Assembly (NCBI GenBank): GCA_031002005.1
Contig: CM061919.1
Span: forward strand, 174,017,121-174,081,120
Direction: 5' to 3'
Origin: Vandiemenella viatica
Taxonomy: Eukaryota; Arthropoda; Insecta; Orthoptera; Morabidae
DNA length: 64,000 nt
The notes under the pieces were generated by a model, which was not told the origin of the DNA, searched no databases, and was given only the letters and a program-made list of their open reading frames with translations. This document shows, piece after piece, positions 22,191-34,009 of the stretch (its first letter is position 1; each line of letters begins with the position of its first letter). Both the position numbers and the translations under genes were made by a program.

Positions 22191-24459
22191 AATGCAAATG
22201 ACACCAAAATATAGTAAATTTTTAATAAACCATTTTGAGATTTGATAGTTAAATTCTTGTCTTGTAGAAAAACTAAGGAGAAAAAAATGAATTGGTATCA
22301 CAGTGAAAAAGCAGTGATTAATATATGAAGCAAAATAAGTTTTTGCGAAATTTGATATATAATTCTTAAAATTTTACAGCTGAAATAATAATGATGCTAA
22401 TGAAAAGGCTTTTGACTATGTAAATAACAAAGGATTAGTTAAGTAAATCCATTACCCGCCAAAATTGAAAGTAGGAGGGCTGGGACAAATGCACAAAACT
22501 CAAGATGAATACAATTACACAATACCGAAAATATTATACAGTTATGTTCATCTTGCCTTTTCTACTGTTGTTGCAGTCCTCCTGACTTCAAAACTGCTGA
22601 AATAATAAAACAAATTATTAATTTATGCAATTTGATAGTATGAATTTGATTTTAAAGCAAATAGTTTAGATGTGCTTGTTTAAGTGCTGAGTAATGGCCT
22701 CATTTATTGGTTTCAGCCATACGTTGGTAACCACCTATGTCAATGGTCCCTAATTTTTGCTTCAGGAATTATGCATTAGAAAAACGGGGAAAAAAGTTAA
22801 ACCTTGGAACACAACTTACATGATTCACAGACAAATGGCAAAACTTATATGCATCTCCCCCCTTTTTTTTAGGACAGTTCCTAAACTGTGACAGACCTAG
22901 CTAGCCAGCACTGGAACAAGATACTGCTATATATAATACATACAGCGCTGAAACACCAAGAATGACATATAGGTAGATGTTCTATTTATCTATTTATGAG
23001 CATTATTTCCTGTGCTAAACAATTTATCTGAATACATAGCTATGAAAAATACTGCTAGTAATACGATTTATATACCTAAGTGGTTTCTGCAATCATTTAG
23101 GAAAATGCTTTCCGACCAAAAAAAAAAAAAAAAAGGGCCGAATGTATATTAACACTGCTAAGAAGCACGTGGCACTGCTATTCAGTGCTCTAATATTAAA
23201 TAATGAATATAGACCTTACTACACTTCCATAGAGTACCATTTATTTCATACATAATTAGACCTACATTGTCATTTACAGAAAAAACAAACATATTCACTT
23301 ATGAAGATCGGAAGGATAAGGACTGGAATGTTTTATAGGAACTGTGGAATACAGAATAGCACCAATTTATTTATATATTAAATCTACAGCAGAGCATTCA
23401 AGAAGAGTTGCTTAAGGTGTTTGCCTCCCATCTTATAGATTAACTTGATGCTATAGGATTCCACCAAATATCTAGAGCAGTACTCAGTACTTCGTTTCAC
23501 CAGTGGTTGAATGTGCCTACTGTAAACTATTCTAAATATGAATTGCCACCTTTGGTATAGAAATAATAAAGTTGTGCTCAAATTTTGAGGCAGACAATAT
23601 GAACCATCAGAGTATCTTCCTAAATGATTAATGAAAATCATTAATAATCAGAAGTTATGCACACTTAAGTTCTGAACCTGGGCCCACTGAAACTCTGTCA
23701 CAGTATGATTGTACTTTAACAAGTAGGTAATCTTGACAATCATCAAGTCAAGTGTATATTGAATCAGGGATATGATTTCCCAAGGTCACAAGGATAAATC
23801 CCTCCTGATTCTTATAGTAAACTCTACCAACTGCTTGTATTAAAGATTAAGGGTTTCATTATTATAAGAACTTTTCACTCATATATGCAAATTATTTAAT
23901 GATCTCATGTACCAAACATTGAAACATTTACTATTAAGGCAGCTGAAATCCTTTTTTAAGATTAAATATGTCAGAATGGTTTTTTTACCAATGAGACCAA
24001 CTAGATCCTTAGGTTGAAAGCCAAATAGCTTTATACTGTACTGTAATGATTAACAGCAGTGTGTCATTTTTTCAAACAATTTTCTGCAATTATTCTGCTT
24101 TCAATGTATGTTTTACAGGTAGTACTTCAAATACAGTTATCATTTTGTCAAATAACCTAAAATTTTGTAACTACGTAACAAAATTTGTTCTCAGAACAGC
24201 GAGTTCATTTAAATAACATTGCAGATCAGTTTTAAAGTCCTTTGTTTACATAATTCAAGTAATAAATCAGATTTTTACAGTTTTAATAAAATGTCTGAAC
24301 AAACCAGTATTTCTTGTTGCATCTTTCTGAAATAAAAAAGTGAAGCCCCTGGGAAACAAAACCTTTTTTAAACCCTTGCTTAAACAGTTCAGAACTCAAA
24401 TCACAAGTATCAAATAAAAAATTTGGAGCAGGTGCAAAGACAAATTGATATATTTGTTT
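22191..24459. other. AT-rich spacer with one weak repeat relative
   Basis: No gene supported. The part near 22805-22850, containing TTCACAGACAAATGGCAA, resembles 25125-25165 (TTCACAGACAGATGGCAA). The two may be old copies of one unknown repeat. Confidence 0.35.
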
Positions 24460-24775
24460 GCAGAAGTAACTACAGTCAATTACTGGCACAATAAAAGCTG
24501 GATGGGAGTCATTGGAAGGCGGGAAACATGTTAACAATGCTGAGAGTTTATACGGCAGTGAGGCCTGGAGAAGAAAATGTATCAGTATGTGAAAAGGAAG
24601 AGATGGCCATAAACTAGTTCTTTATTTCAACCCTAAGAAATGGTAACATTTTCATTTATAAGTTAGGGAATCAGGGACTGGAATAAATTATCAAGCTGTT
24701 GAACAGTTTACTTCAAACAATTCAAAGTTGGACATATGGTCAACAGCAGCTGGTGAAATAATAATAATTATCTAA
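24460..24775 (+). pseudogene. Decayed C-terminal fragment of a LINE reverse transcriptase
   Basis: This piece runs parallel to 7120-7515, 30900-31180 and 42660-42960. It has an ACAGTCAATTACTGGC start, a GGAGTCATTGGAAGGCGG segment where those copies carry the WESLE-R block, and a GGGACTGGAATAAATTATC segment corresponding to the conserved RDWN-LP motif. It has no long frame. The assignment depends on the similarity between copies. Confidence 0.4.
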
Positions 24776-24857
24776 TCCATAATGATAATTTATAAATAAG
24801 TATGTTTTCTTTAGTCATATACTTTTTTATGAATTTTTCATTCATTTACTCTGAGAT

Positions 24858-24915
24858 GAGGGTATTGATGAATTATGAAACGGAAAGCTATGATCACTTG
24901 ATGTTCAATAATTAT
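24858..24915 (+). repeat. 58-bp direct repeat, copy 1
   Basis: Matches 26641-26698 in 55 of 58 positions in the same orientation. The identity of the repeat is unknown. Confidence 0.8.
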
Positions 24916-26640
24916 AGTAGTAATCAATACGCACCAGTGTGGCTGCGTCCATCTAAGTGCCACCACACTGGATCGAGGAGGTATAATGGGTCTGGATTGA
25001 AAACCCGAGTCTCATGTACCAGCTGTCCTGATTGTGGTTTTCATCTGGGAAAATGTTGGGATGTCCCCAATCTCTAACTCATAAATGACATATTTCACAA
25101 GCAAAAATACACTTATCATGTAGAACACAAGTTATATGTTTCACAGACAGATGGCAACGCATTTGCTTCCCCTCATCCAGAACTATGACAAGCCAAGAAA
25201 TATGGTAGTTGACAGAACCTTGCTTTCAAAATGAGCACAGCCTCTGGAACAGGATGTGCTAAATCACCCATGAAAGTGGAAATATTCAAAATATGATGAT
25301 GATAGTAATAATCAGAAGTAGAAAGGAAAGGTTAATTTAATTATGATGGAGCACATGCTCCAGTGGCAATTCTCTTAGTCATCTAATTATACCTTTTTTA
25401 TTTTTTGTTATCTTAGATAAATTGAGTGTTGAATTCCTCCCTTACCTACATTTGCAATTTACTAATTTCAAATTCCTTCAGCGTTTTTGGTTATCTTCTG
25501 AAACATAGACAGGTATGTGCATATGTGGATGAATGAACTACCTCTTATTGTGAGCAATGATCTCAATTCCACAGCTTCACAGTCAGCTTATAAGCAAGGG
25601 TAATTGAACCCGAAATCCTTAATCTACTCTCTTCTTCTCATCCTACAAAATATAATTCAGTACCTTGTAAATTGCTACAAACATTACTTTATAAATTGCT
25701 TCATATCACTCTCAATATCTTCCCAAAATACAGAACTTTGTATAAAACCTCCATTCATAGTTGAATAGATATACAAGCTATAATCTTAAATTCAATAATC
25801 TTGCAGAGAGTCAACAACAGTCTATTTACATCGATGCTTAATACTTTGAATTCGGTCTTATTTTACTGTAGGATTTTACCCTACATATCGTGTATTATTA
25901 AGTGGTGTTGGTAGCAGAGGATCAGAAAATTAAAACAATGAATATAAATTTTTAAAAAAATGCACAAATAGAAGCTAACATAATTGTTTTGAAATAAGTA
26001 TTACCAGTTATATTATTCTAATCAATACACATGTTATTTTAAAAACAGATGGATGAAGTCTTATTATTCTAATCACATTGATCACAATCACAGACTTTTC
26101 CATAGCACCCAATATTTCTCTATATGACGACAAAATATTATGTATTCCTCTTACCATCACTCAGTTATTAAGAACATAAATATAAGCAAGCTTTGTAAAA
26201 AAAGAACATCAGAATGAAAGGGTCAAAGAAAGGTATGTATATTTGTTTCAGGACATTTAAATACAACATAATTTCTGCTTTATTAAAATAAAACTGAAAA
26301 TAAGACAAAAATAATTATGCATTTTGATTAAATTTAAATGCTCAGCTATTTAAAAATAATCATCTTCAGACAGTGGATTATTGCATTAGCATCTATCACT
26401 GATGTAATTTTAAGTTCCCATCTGAAAAATCTTAATTTTATTTTCAGTTTTTTCGGATAGTGAAATGAAACAACTTTCGTTCAAATTTGTGAGGCTATAG
26501 CAACAGCTTTGTTTAATAAAAGTTAAAAATAATTTTAACAGCAAAATTAATATCAAGGAAGTAGCAGGACCCATTAACTAGATTTAGGTTGATAGTTGCC
26601 CCTATCAGACAGTTTTACTTGGTAGGCTCTTAGTCATTTT
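24916..26640. other. Spacer between two direct repeats; a possible old SINE relic near its start
   Basis: Around 24940-25080 the order of short words (a GGATTGAAAACCCG stretch, then a TTTTCATCTGGGAAAATG stretch) faintly follows the SINE body, as if very old. Nothing else is supported. Confidence 0.3.
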
Positions 26641-26698
26641 GAGGGTATTGATGAATTATGAAACTGAAAGCTATGATCATTTGATGTTCACTAATTAT
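26641..26698 (+). repeat. 58-bp direct repeat, copy 2
   Basis: Partner of 24858-24915, three mismatches, same orientation, 1783 bases apart. Confidence 0.8.
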
Positions 26699-26943
26699 CA
26701 TATTTATAGCAGAAAGTAAGTTACAGTCTGCACGTCTTACTTTTTTAAAATTATAATAGTAATAATAAAACCTTGAATTAATATTCTAAAAGGTCAGACA
26801 GTTGGTATAGAATGCAATGATCAATGATGCACAATACTGCCCTTTATTCAAATAGTAGTGAGATTATACTTGAAGTATATTCAAGAGACCTTCATTTTTG
26901 AAGGTAAAACAATCTTGGAATAAATATAATGCATTCAGTATAT

Positions 26944-27169
26944 CAGGGGCGGATCCAGGGGGGGGGGGGGGGCTAGGGAGCTCAAGCCCCTCCAAAAGTA
27001 TCTTGGTCCACCCCCGACGTTGTAGTTTTGAGACCTTTTTTTTTTAGCTCTACGGATTTGAGGCCCGAGGAGGCTATAAATACTACCATTTTCCCGACTG
27101 AAGCCCCCCCCCCCCCCAAACCAAAGTCCGCTGAAGCCCCGCCCAAACAAAATATTGGATCCGCCCCTG
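26944..27169. mobile_element. hAT-like MITE (226 bp) with near-perfect 8-bp target duplication
   Basis: The ends share a perfect 14-base inverted repeat CAGGGGCGGATCCA (26944-26957 and the complement of 27156-27169). Flanks are CAGTATAT and CAATATAT (7 of 8 identical). Poly-G follows the left end and poly-C precedes the right part. The short minus-strand frame across it has no domain and is an accident of the G/C runs. The same GGATCCA end word occurs at 21666-21862. Confidence 0.87.
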
Positions 27170-27177
27170 CAATATAT

Positions 27178-29173
27178 CATAGATATATTTATAAGTTTCA
27201 ATCACCACAATAATGATATAGTAAAATATTTTTTAACCTAACAGGACCATGCTGAGTTTTTTAAAATTTATTTATTTTCTTTAATTAATTAGATTTTGTG
27301 CTTCATAAACATCAGGGTTAATAAAACTGGAAGAAGATTTGGGGACAGGGGGTGAGTGGGAAGGAATTCCCTTATGAGCTTTTGAAGGAACAATTGCAGC
27401 ATTGGCCTGGAATGATTTCAGAAAACAATAATCTGGATGGCATTGAATCCACGTCTTTCTAAGTACTAGGCCCATATGTTAACTGCTGACCCACTAGGCT
27501 TGCAGCTGTAGCAACACATTGCAAAATTACGAATGACAGATATTTTGTTATACTCTCAGTTAAAACAATTGCTTCAATTTTTAGAGCATGCAGTTATAAC
27601 ATAAGGGCAGTAACGTGATTAGTTTATTCTCATTGCAATCTTTTTCCTCCTCTACAACTTCGTGATAATTAGTAGCATTTCAGTCAGTTTACACCAGTGA
27701 AATTTTTTAACACACTTGTTTCAAATACAAGATCCACAGTTAGCAAAAAATTAAAATTTTCTTATAAGTCAAATCATAACCACACATTCTCTGGCCATTT
27801 CAGAGTCATGTTCCCCAACAGTTTTAACACAGCCTTTGAGTTGGTCATTCTCTTTCTGAAATAGATTTTTAGTAAAGAAATTTATTGCTATGAAGAATAA
27901 AATTTATATATGTATATATTTATATACATTTATATACTATACAGGTAAATAATTTAAAACATTAGAAATTTTTATCACTTTTTTACTGGACTCAGTTCTC
28001 TATCTCCCAAATGACAACCTGCAACCGCTTTTAAGATTAAATTCCATTTTCATAAATATTCATTATCACATAATTCAAATTTTATGACAGAAGTATCAGT
28101 AAGTTCAATGTTACATTAAAACTAAGTTTTTTTTGTCTTTTTTATCCTTTCATGATGAATTCTGTTTGCAGACAGTAAGTTATCGCTTCGAAAGTTCTTC
28201 TTAATTTCATTAAAGGATAAATGTAATGCATTACTGTTCTGACAGATAAAAGTCACCATCATACAAATAAAAAAATTCTTATTGTGATACTTGAATCTTT
28301 CATTATTATAAGAACTGGAAACAAGAAGATTGGTCTTGTGAATCAGTGGTCAAGATGCACAATTAGGGATTGATATCTGCTGTAATTTTTATAGGCGATT
28401 AAACTGGTCCTTCTCTTCTAGAAAAAACATTGCCTTGTTGATAATGATGGCCTATGGTTATATGACACACTGTGCTTCTAATTCAACATTAAATGCAGGT
28501 CCCCTCTAGGCAGCTGGATTATTGGGCTGGTTATGACAAGATACACAAAACATGCATCAAATCAAAATTTTGTCACCATATAATTATTTTACTTGTTTAT
28601 TACCATAAAAGAATATTGTAATCTGAGTATAATTACAAAATGTTCCCATGAGAGCTCATTCACAAGTTTCTATTTTTATGGAGAAGGGTACAGCCTGAAA
28701 TATTTTGTTTGTGGAGGGTATTTTGCTCTCTTCCCTTTAACTTTGGTGAGTGGATGTCATATTTTATCTTACATTTCCATATAAAAAAGTTTGATTGGAA
28801 CCAAGGTTTGGCAAATGATTACACCATTTTTTATTTATGTCTAGAATTATAAACCAATAAGTAACAGTTGAAATTTAGAAAACCTTTAACCCATGAATAA
28901 CCATTCTGAATTTGAAAATTAAAAAATTGCAAGGAAGAAATGACTATTCCCAAGAAACTCTTCAAGTACCTCAGGTGTTGGAAAATTAGCAAATTATGAT
29001 ATTTAATCCATGGTTTCTTGTTGAAAAGATACAATTTATGTGGGAAATCTTTTTGAAATGCTTGTACACAGGCAAGCTTCCCTTTAAATTATAGAGTCAA
29101 CTGATAACTATAACAACTTGTATCACCAAATTGAAAAAAAGACACTCAGGAAAGTGGCTTTTAGGCAAAATCA
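27178..29173. other. AT-rich spacer with a probable old SINE relic at 27330-27500
   Basis: On the minus strand, 27500 to 27330 follows the SINE described at 5659-5904 in order but with heavy divergence: a degraded head, AATCTGGATGG (complement of the ATCCAGATT word), and a GGAAGGAATTCCC word. I would call it an old member of the same SINE superfamily. The rest of the stretch holds nothing I can support. Confidence 0.4.
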
Positions 29174-30122
29174 ATAACAAAGGACAGTGAAAATAACCAT
29201 TGCTTACCAAAGTTTAGGACTGCTATGACATAACACGCACACAAAATACAGTACTTCAGTATAAAAACCTTATTCATGTACTAGAGAATTAGCCATTTGG
29301 TTCCAGAGGTGCGCACACACCGAGGGCTGGCTGTACAGCAGAAGAAAGGATGGGGAAGTGGATGGTAGGGGTGAACCATTAACAAGTGGACTATCGATAT
29401 GGTGGGAATGTATGAGATAATATATACATACTGCAGGCTGTGGTAAAATGAATGTATACATAACAAATTGTACCATGCATTGATGCGAAAAAGAAATTTG
29501 ATAAAAATTATTATTAATTAATCTTTTATATATATGTAAAACTAGGGAAGGATAGGGAAATATGGCCCAACACTTACCACAATTGAATGCAGCTGGGAAT
29601 GATGAACACAAAAAAGAGCAAACACAAGAAACACGTAATATTTCAGCAGTTCGCCTTCTTGCAAAAGTGAGACACCAGGTGGAGCCAGATGTGCACACGA
29701 TGGTGACCGTCTGGTGAAGGCCGCTGTCATGTGCACACACACATTAATATATATATATATATATTTACAGTAATAACAATTTTTAACAAATTTCTTTTTC
29801 ACACTAATACATGGTAAAATTTGTTATATATATTCATTTTTACCACTGCCTGCCATATACAAATATTATCTCGGACATTCCCGACATATCGAGTCCACTT
29901 CTTAATGGTTCATCCCCACCACCTGCTTTCCCACCCTTTCTTCTGCTGCCCAACCAGTCATGTGGTAACTCTCAGTGTGTGTACACCTCCTGAACCAAAT
30001 GGCTCATTCACTAATGCATTTTACACCAAAATATTGTCTTTTTGTGTCTGTATTATGTGTAATTCACTTGTTGCAGCCCTAAACTTTGGCAAGTGATGGT
30101 TTATTTTCCTATCCTTTGTTAT
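29174..30122. mobile_element. Foldback element, about 950 bp, with an inner nested unit
   Basis: The outer arms (about 29174-29490 and 29810-30122) are inverted copies of each other. Both have ATAACAAAGGA at the tip, then a CTTRCCAAAGTTTAGG word, a CATTTGGTTC-AGAGGTG word and an ATCGATATG-type word towards the centre. The middle (about 29540-29740) holds a third, less similar unit of the same kind in the minus orientation, with GATAGGGAAATATGG and a TAATATTTCAGCAG box. No reading frame with a recognisable domain is present. The family is shared with 55276-55716 and, more distantly, with 57654-58045 and 60160-60525. The class is unknown: foldback DNA element or paired terminal copies of a retroelement. 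Confidence 0.7.
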
Positions 30123-30239
30123 TAAAATAGAAAAAAGTAATTATGAAAACTGGGGTGACTGAAAACAGTTGGTAAAATAACTAAAAACTATAGAGATTAG
30201 TTTAACCTCACTGATAAGCTAGTTGATGGACAGTTTTAT

Positions 30240-31180
30240 ATTCAACTATAAAAGGAATGTTTAAGGAAGGGAAGTCACAGTGTTGCTGTGTATCTTTCCA
30301 ATGCATTTGACAAAGTGAACCATGAATCGTGATGAGCAATATTAACCACTGGAGTGAATCTGTACATGTCCTGTTGGATTGAGGAATTCTTAAGACAACG
30401 GGAGACTGCTTAGGATATGAAGTATCAGAGAAGACGGATGTTAAAACATAAATGCAACAGAGTGATGTAGTAATTATAATGAATAATTCTGTTGTTGGTT
30501 TGCATTCGAAACTTAAGATTATTTGAAGGCAATGTAATGCATAACAAGATTAGTATAAGGGGGTACTGTGAATAGCTAAAGGTTGATGTGGTCAAGATAG
30601 CTTTAGTACAGAATGACAATAAATTCCAATTTTTTTTTTTTACTTATGGCTTTACACCTTGTCGACGTCAAGGTCATTAGAGGCAGGATGGGATAAGGAA
30701 CAGGAATGGGGACAAAAGGTTTGGTACCCTACAGTATTAGAAAGAGAGCAACGAGAAAATGTCACAAGAAAGTAAAGGTACTGGACAGCAAAACTTTGTT
30801 AAACTCTAGTTTATTACCTATAGTGGGATGTTGTTGTATTCACAATGGGGATACAAGATACAGTAGTTTGAAGGGATTGCAAAGGAAGGCAAGTACATGT
30901 GTTTGTAGGCATTACCATATAATACAATCAGTAACTGAAAAGCTAAAGGAATAGGCTTGGGAGCCATTGGAAAACAGAAAGCTTGTGAAAAGAATGGGCA
31001 TATGAATAAAGTAGACATTGACAGTAAGGTATGCATGCATATTGGATGAAGAATTAAAAAAAATGTGGAAGAGAGCAGATGACCACTGTCATAAATTAGC
31101 ACTTAATTTCAGGCATAAGAAAGTGGAATAGTTGAACTTCTGGGTAAGGTAACCAGGGACTTGACTAAATTGTTGAGGGA
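30240..31180 (+). pseudogene. Decayed LINE reverse transcriptase
   Basis: Near 30280-30330 the frame gives AVYLSNAFDKVNHES, the degenerate counterpart of the LDxSKAFDxVxH catalytic block of non-LTR reverse transcriptases. LTTGVNLYMSCWIEEFLRQR follows at 30345-30405. At 30890-31180 lies the terminal piece, with SVTEKLKE and WEPLENRKL, which is shared with other fragments in the window. The parts between are scrambled or lost. A SINE-like tail at about 30640-30690 (TCGACGTCAAGGTCATTAGA) has been inserted in the middle. Confidence 0.6.
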
Positions 31181-32149
31181 GGTGTCTAAACACTGCGCGA
31201 GGCTGTCAAAACAGTTTTCATTTTTTTTAAACTATCATACTTGCACAATTCATTGTTAGTCAAATGCATAAAACCTTAAAGCAGAACACCGTTTTAGAGC
31301 TGGAACTGTCTTAGTGATAAAAAAAGTAAGCAAAAGCTGCAGAAGCATAAGAAACAAAGGTGGTTAATGTAATAGAAATCTCAACAATTTTTATCATCAA
31401 TGTTCAATCACATCCTTCATTAAAAACGTACAATATTCTTGCTCCCTCTGTGGTTTTGAATAAACACTGTTTCTGCTGTTCATAGAATTTCAGATTGCAT
31501 TGAGGCATGACAATGGTAAAAACTAAAATTTGTATAAAAGTATATAAAGAAATACGTATAGAAATTACATGACAGTCAACTCAAACTATTGTTATAATGT
31601 TGTTTAATTTCTTTTGTGTGTGTGTGTGGGGGGGGGGGGGGGGGGGAATATACCAGTTGTTCACATTAACATGAAGATGCATCTTGCTGTTCATTTTTTT
31701 TTAAAAATATGCACAGTAATTAGCAATTAAATCAGCCAAGTATAAGTCAAGACTAGCACAGTTAGGCTTCTGGAGTCTCATAACTTTTTCAAATACTGAA
31801 GTAGTAAGTCAGATAGCAGTCACTTGACACAAAAACCAATGCATTGCACGTTTTAAGATAAGGCAGGGACTACAAACCACATCCCACCAACAGCACCTAC
31901 AGTGCAATGAAATTTGTTACAAGTAATATTTATCCCATCATTTCCAAGGCTATACTTGTTTTTGAAAGCTAACTTCATTCCACTAGCTGTATGGTAGACC
32001 AGTCGTAGCTTTACTAAAGTCATAACTTTTTCAGGGTTCTTGGTGTGTCCTTATGGTTACCATACCGACACCGGCACACATCAGGTAGCACCTATGCTTC
32101 ATCCATAGAGGAATGGAAAGAGGAATAATATAAGAAAGCATACTGTCAT
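31181..32149. other. Spacer with a (GT)n plus poly-G tract
   Basis: The only clear structure is a GT repeat running into 19 G at 31628-31646. No gene supported. Confidence 0.45.
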
Positions 32150-32900
32150 ACACTTTGTTTATTGCAGTTTTAGATAAAGTCATTGCTGAAGTCCAGGGAC
32201 ACTGAAACTCAGCTTAGTTAAAGGTGATGCAATGACTTAATGATTTGTGAGGAAAGAGAACAGAAATGGGAAAAATAGGCAAGTGCAATAGAAAACTGAA
32301 ATGAGTGGAATTGTTTAGCTACTTTGGAAGACAAATAATCAACAAAAGTAAAATGGAGGAGGAAACAGAATAAAGAGTTTTATAAACCAGTTAATGATAT
32401 AATCTGGAAGTGGGACAGAGGTTGAAAATCTGATCTTGCTCTATGAAGTGTACTACCAGCCAATATTGACCAAAGTCTCTGAAACCTGTATATGGATAAA
32501 GGTTCCCGAGAGCCATATAAGATATCACAAGAAGGGATAGAATCAGAAATGAAAACATCAGGGAGAGTATGAAAGTTGAGATAGTAGAAGAAACATCAGT
32601 GAAGAAAGGTTTCAATGGCTGGTATGTGTGATGAGAAAGGAGGAAGGGACAATGGTGAAGTTCCTGCTCTTCAACAAAAGGGGCAGCTGGATACCTAGCA
32701 AATGACAATAGCAAAGATGGATGGACTAGGCATAGAAGGACACAGAGGCCAAGGGGGTAATAGAGGCAAGCAATGAAGGATGAATTCTGTGGAGACTGTC
32801 AAAAATGGAAGAGGATATGCTGGACGATCTACAGAAGTGGGAACATCAATTGATTAAAGAATCTAATTCACCAATCAGGATGGAAAACACTGAAATAGGA
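32150..32900 (+). pseudogene. Decayed LINE remnant related to 45850-46870
   Basis: The DNA follows the remnant at 45850-46870 in order: AAGGTGATG-rich segment, AATGATTTGTGAGGA, a CTGAAACCTGTATATGGATAAAGG segment (GSETW-like block) and a GGATAGAATCAGAAATGAAAAC segment (DRIRNE-like block). It then ends with GGACACAGAGGCCAAG and a downstream tail. All frames are broken. It lies directly downstream of the BTB gene's distal terminal exon and does not overlap its coding part. Confidence 0.55.
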
Positions 32901-34009
32901 GCAGTTTCTGTAAATAGTACTAATTACTGAATAGTAACAGTAAAACAAAACTTTTTATTTTTTTCTCACATTTTATAAACTATATCAGGCTGTTTATATA
33001 TAAAAAATAAAACAGAATGTGTTTAATATTGGAAACAAAATAAAAGTTTATTGGTAATAATTATCCTGAATAGAACTGGTAACAAAACTGATCTGAAATT
33101 GGTAACTTTGACGGCTTGTCATGGCTTTATTTTGAAGCGAAAATTGGAAAAAAAGACATAATATTCCTTTACTTCATGAGCTCTAAAGGATGGTACTCAC
33201 AATGCTATGGCAAGGGGGGGGGGGGAGGGAATAAAAAAAAATAAAAAAAATATTGGACCCCACTTTGCTTGTACCGGATGTCCAAGAATAGGATTCCACA
33301 AATTTTTAAATATAATATTTGGTTTTGATCACCAAAGATATAACATGTGAAATAACATCTTATTCTGCTCATGAGCCAAAGCCCTGCAAAAGACAGACAA
33401 CATAGCATCAATACTTTGGGTACAAAACCCTAAAAATACACCATGTCTATCAAACAGAATTCATTGGAAGGTTACACATAGACTCACTGCTCATGTTATC
33501 AATCAAGTAACCAACCCATGCAGATTATTATTGCACTTCTACACAATTTTTATTTTATTTACTATGATAAAAATTACTCAGTTAAATTTACATTACATTT
33601 ACTACTAAAATGACATCACAATGAGACATACAACTTTGATTTTTTTTTAATATTGCTTCTAGAATGGCAGATGTTGCAGCTCTCTGCAACTAAATAGCAA
33701 ATCTCTCAATTAGATGGTTAGAATGCCACTATAACAAAATAGCCATTACCAATTTGGGATCAATAGGCATAAAGTATCTTGTAAAGGAGGCACTTCCAAA
33801 CTCTCGGAAGATGTGTAATTGTAAGCATTACAATTTGGCAGTTAAATTTATGGTATATTTAAACAAAGGTTTAGATGATACATGAGCTTTAAGGAGAAAC
33901 CTGAATTGGAAATTTTTTAAACAAATGCACCTGTAGCACTAGAAAATTGTTAAAATAACTAAACAGAATAGTACAATGCATTACAGAGAGTAAAGAAAGA
34001 TGTACTCAT
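32901..34009 (-). other. Probable 3' untranslated region of the distal isoform, with flanking DNA
   Basis: The sequence follows the stop codon of the distal zinc-finger exon. Overlapping AATAAA signals on the minus strand lie at 33554-33549 and 33559-33554, about 450 bases after the stop, so a 3' UTR of at least that length is plausible. A poly-G/A stretch at 33213-33250 may lie beyond the transcript. Confidence 0.4.
33549..33559 (-). terminator. Candidate polyadenylation signal for the distal isoform
   Basis: Two overlapping AATAAA hexamers on the minus strand downstream of the stop at 34010. In DNA this AT-rich such hexamers occur by chance, so transcript ends would be needed to confirm it. 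Confidence 0.3.

Noticed and set aside
26935..27213. Gly/Pro-rich frames on both strands
   Set aside because: They come from poly-G and poly-C runs in the hAT-like MITE at 26944-27169.
29174..30122. A short-repeat (CRISPR-like) array
   Set aside because: The repeated words are inverted arms and partial copies of one unit, not evenly spaced direct repeats with unique spacers. The DNA is plainly eukaryotic.
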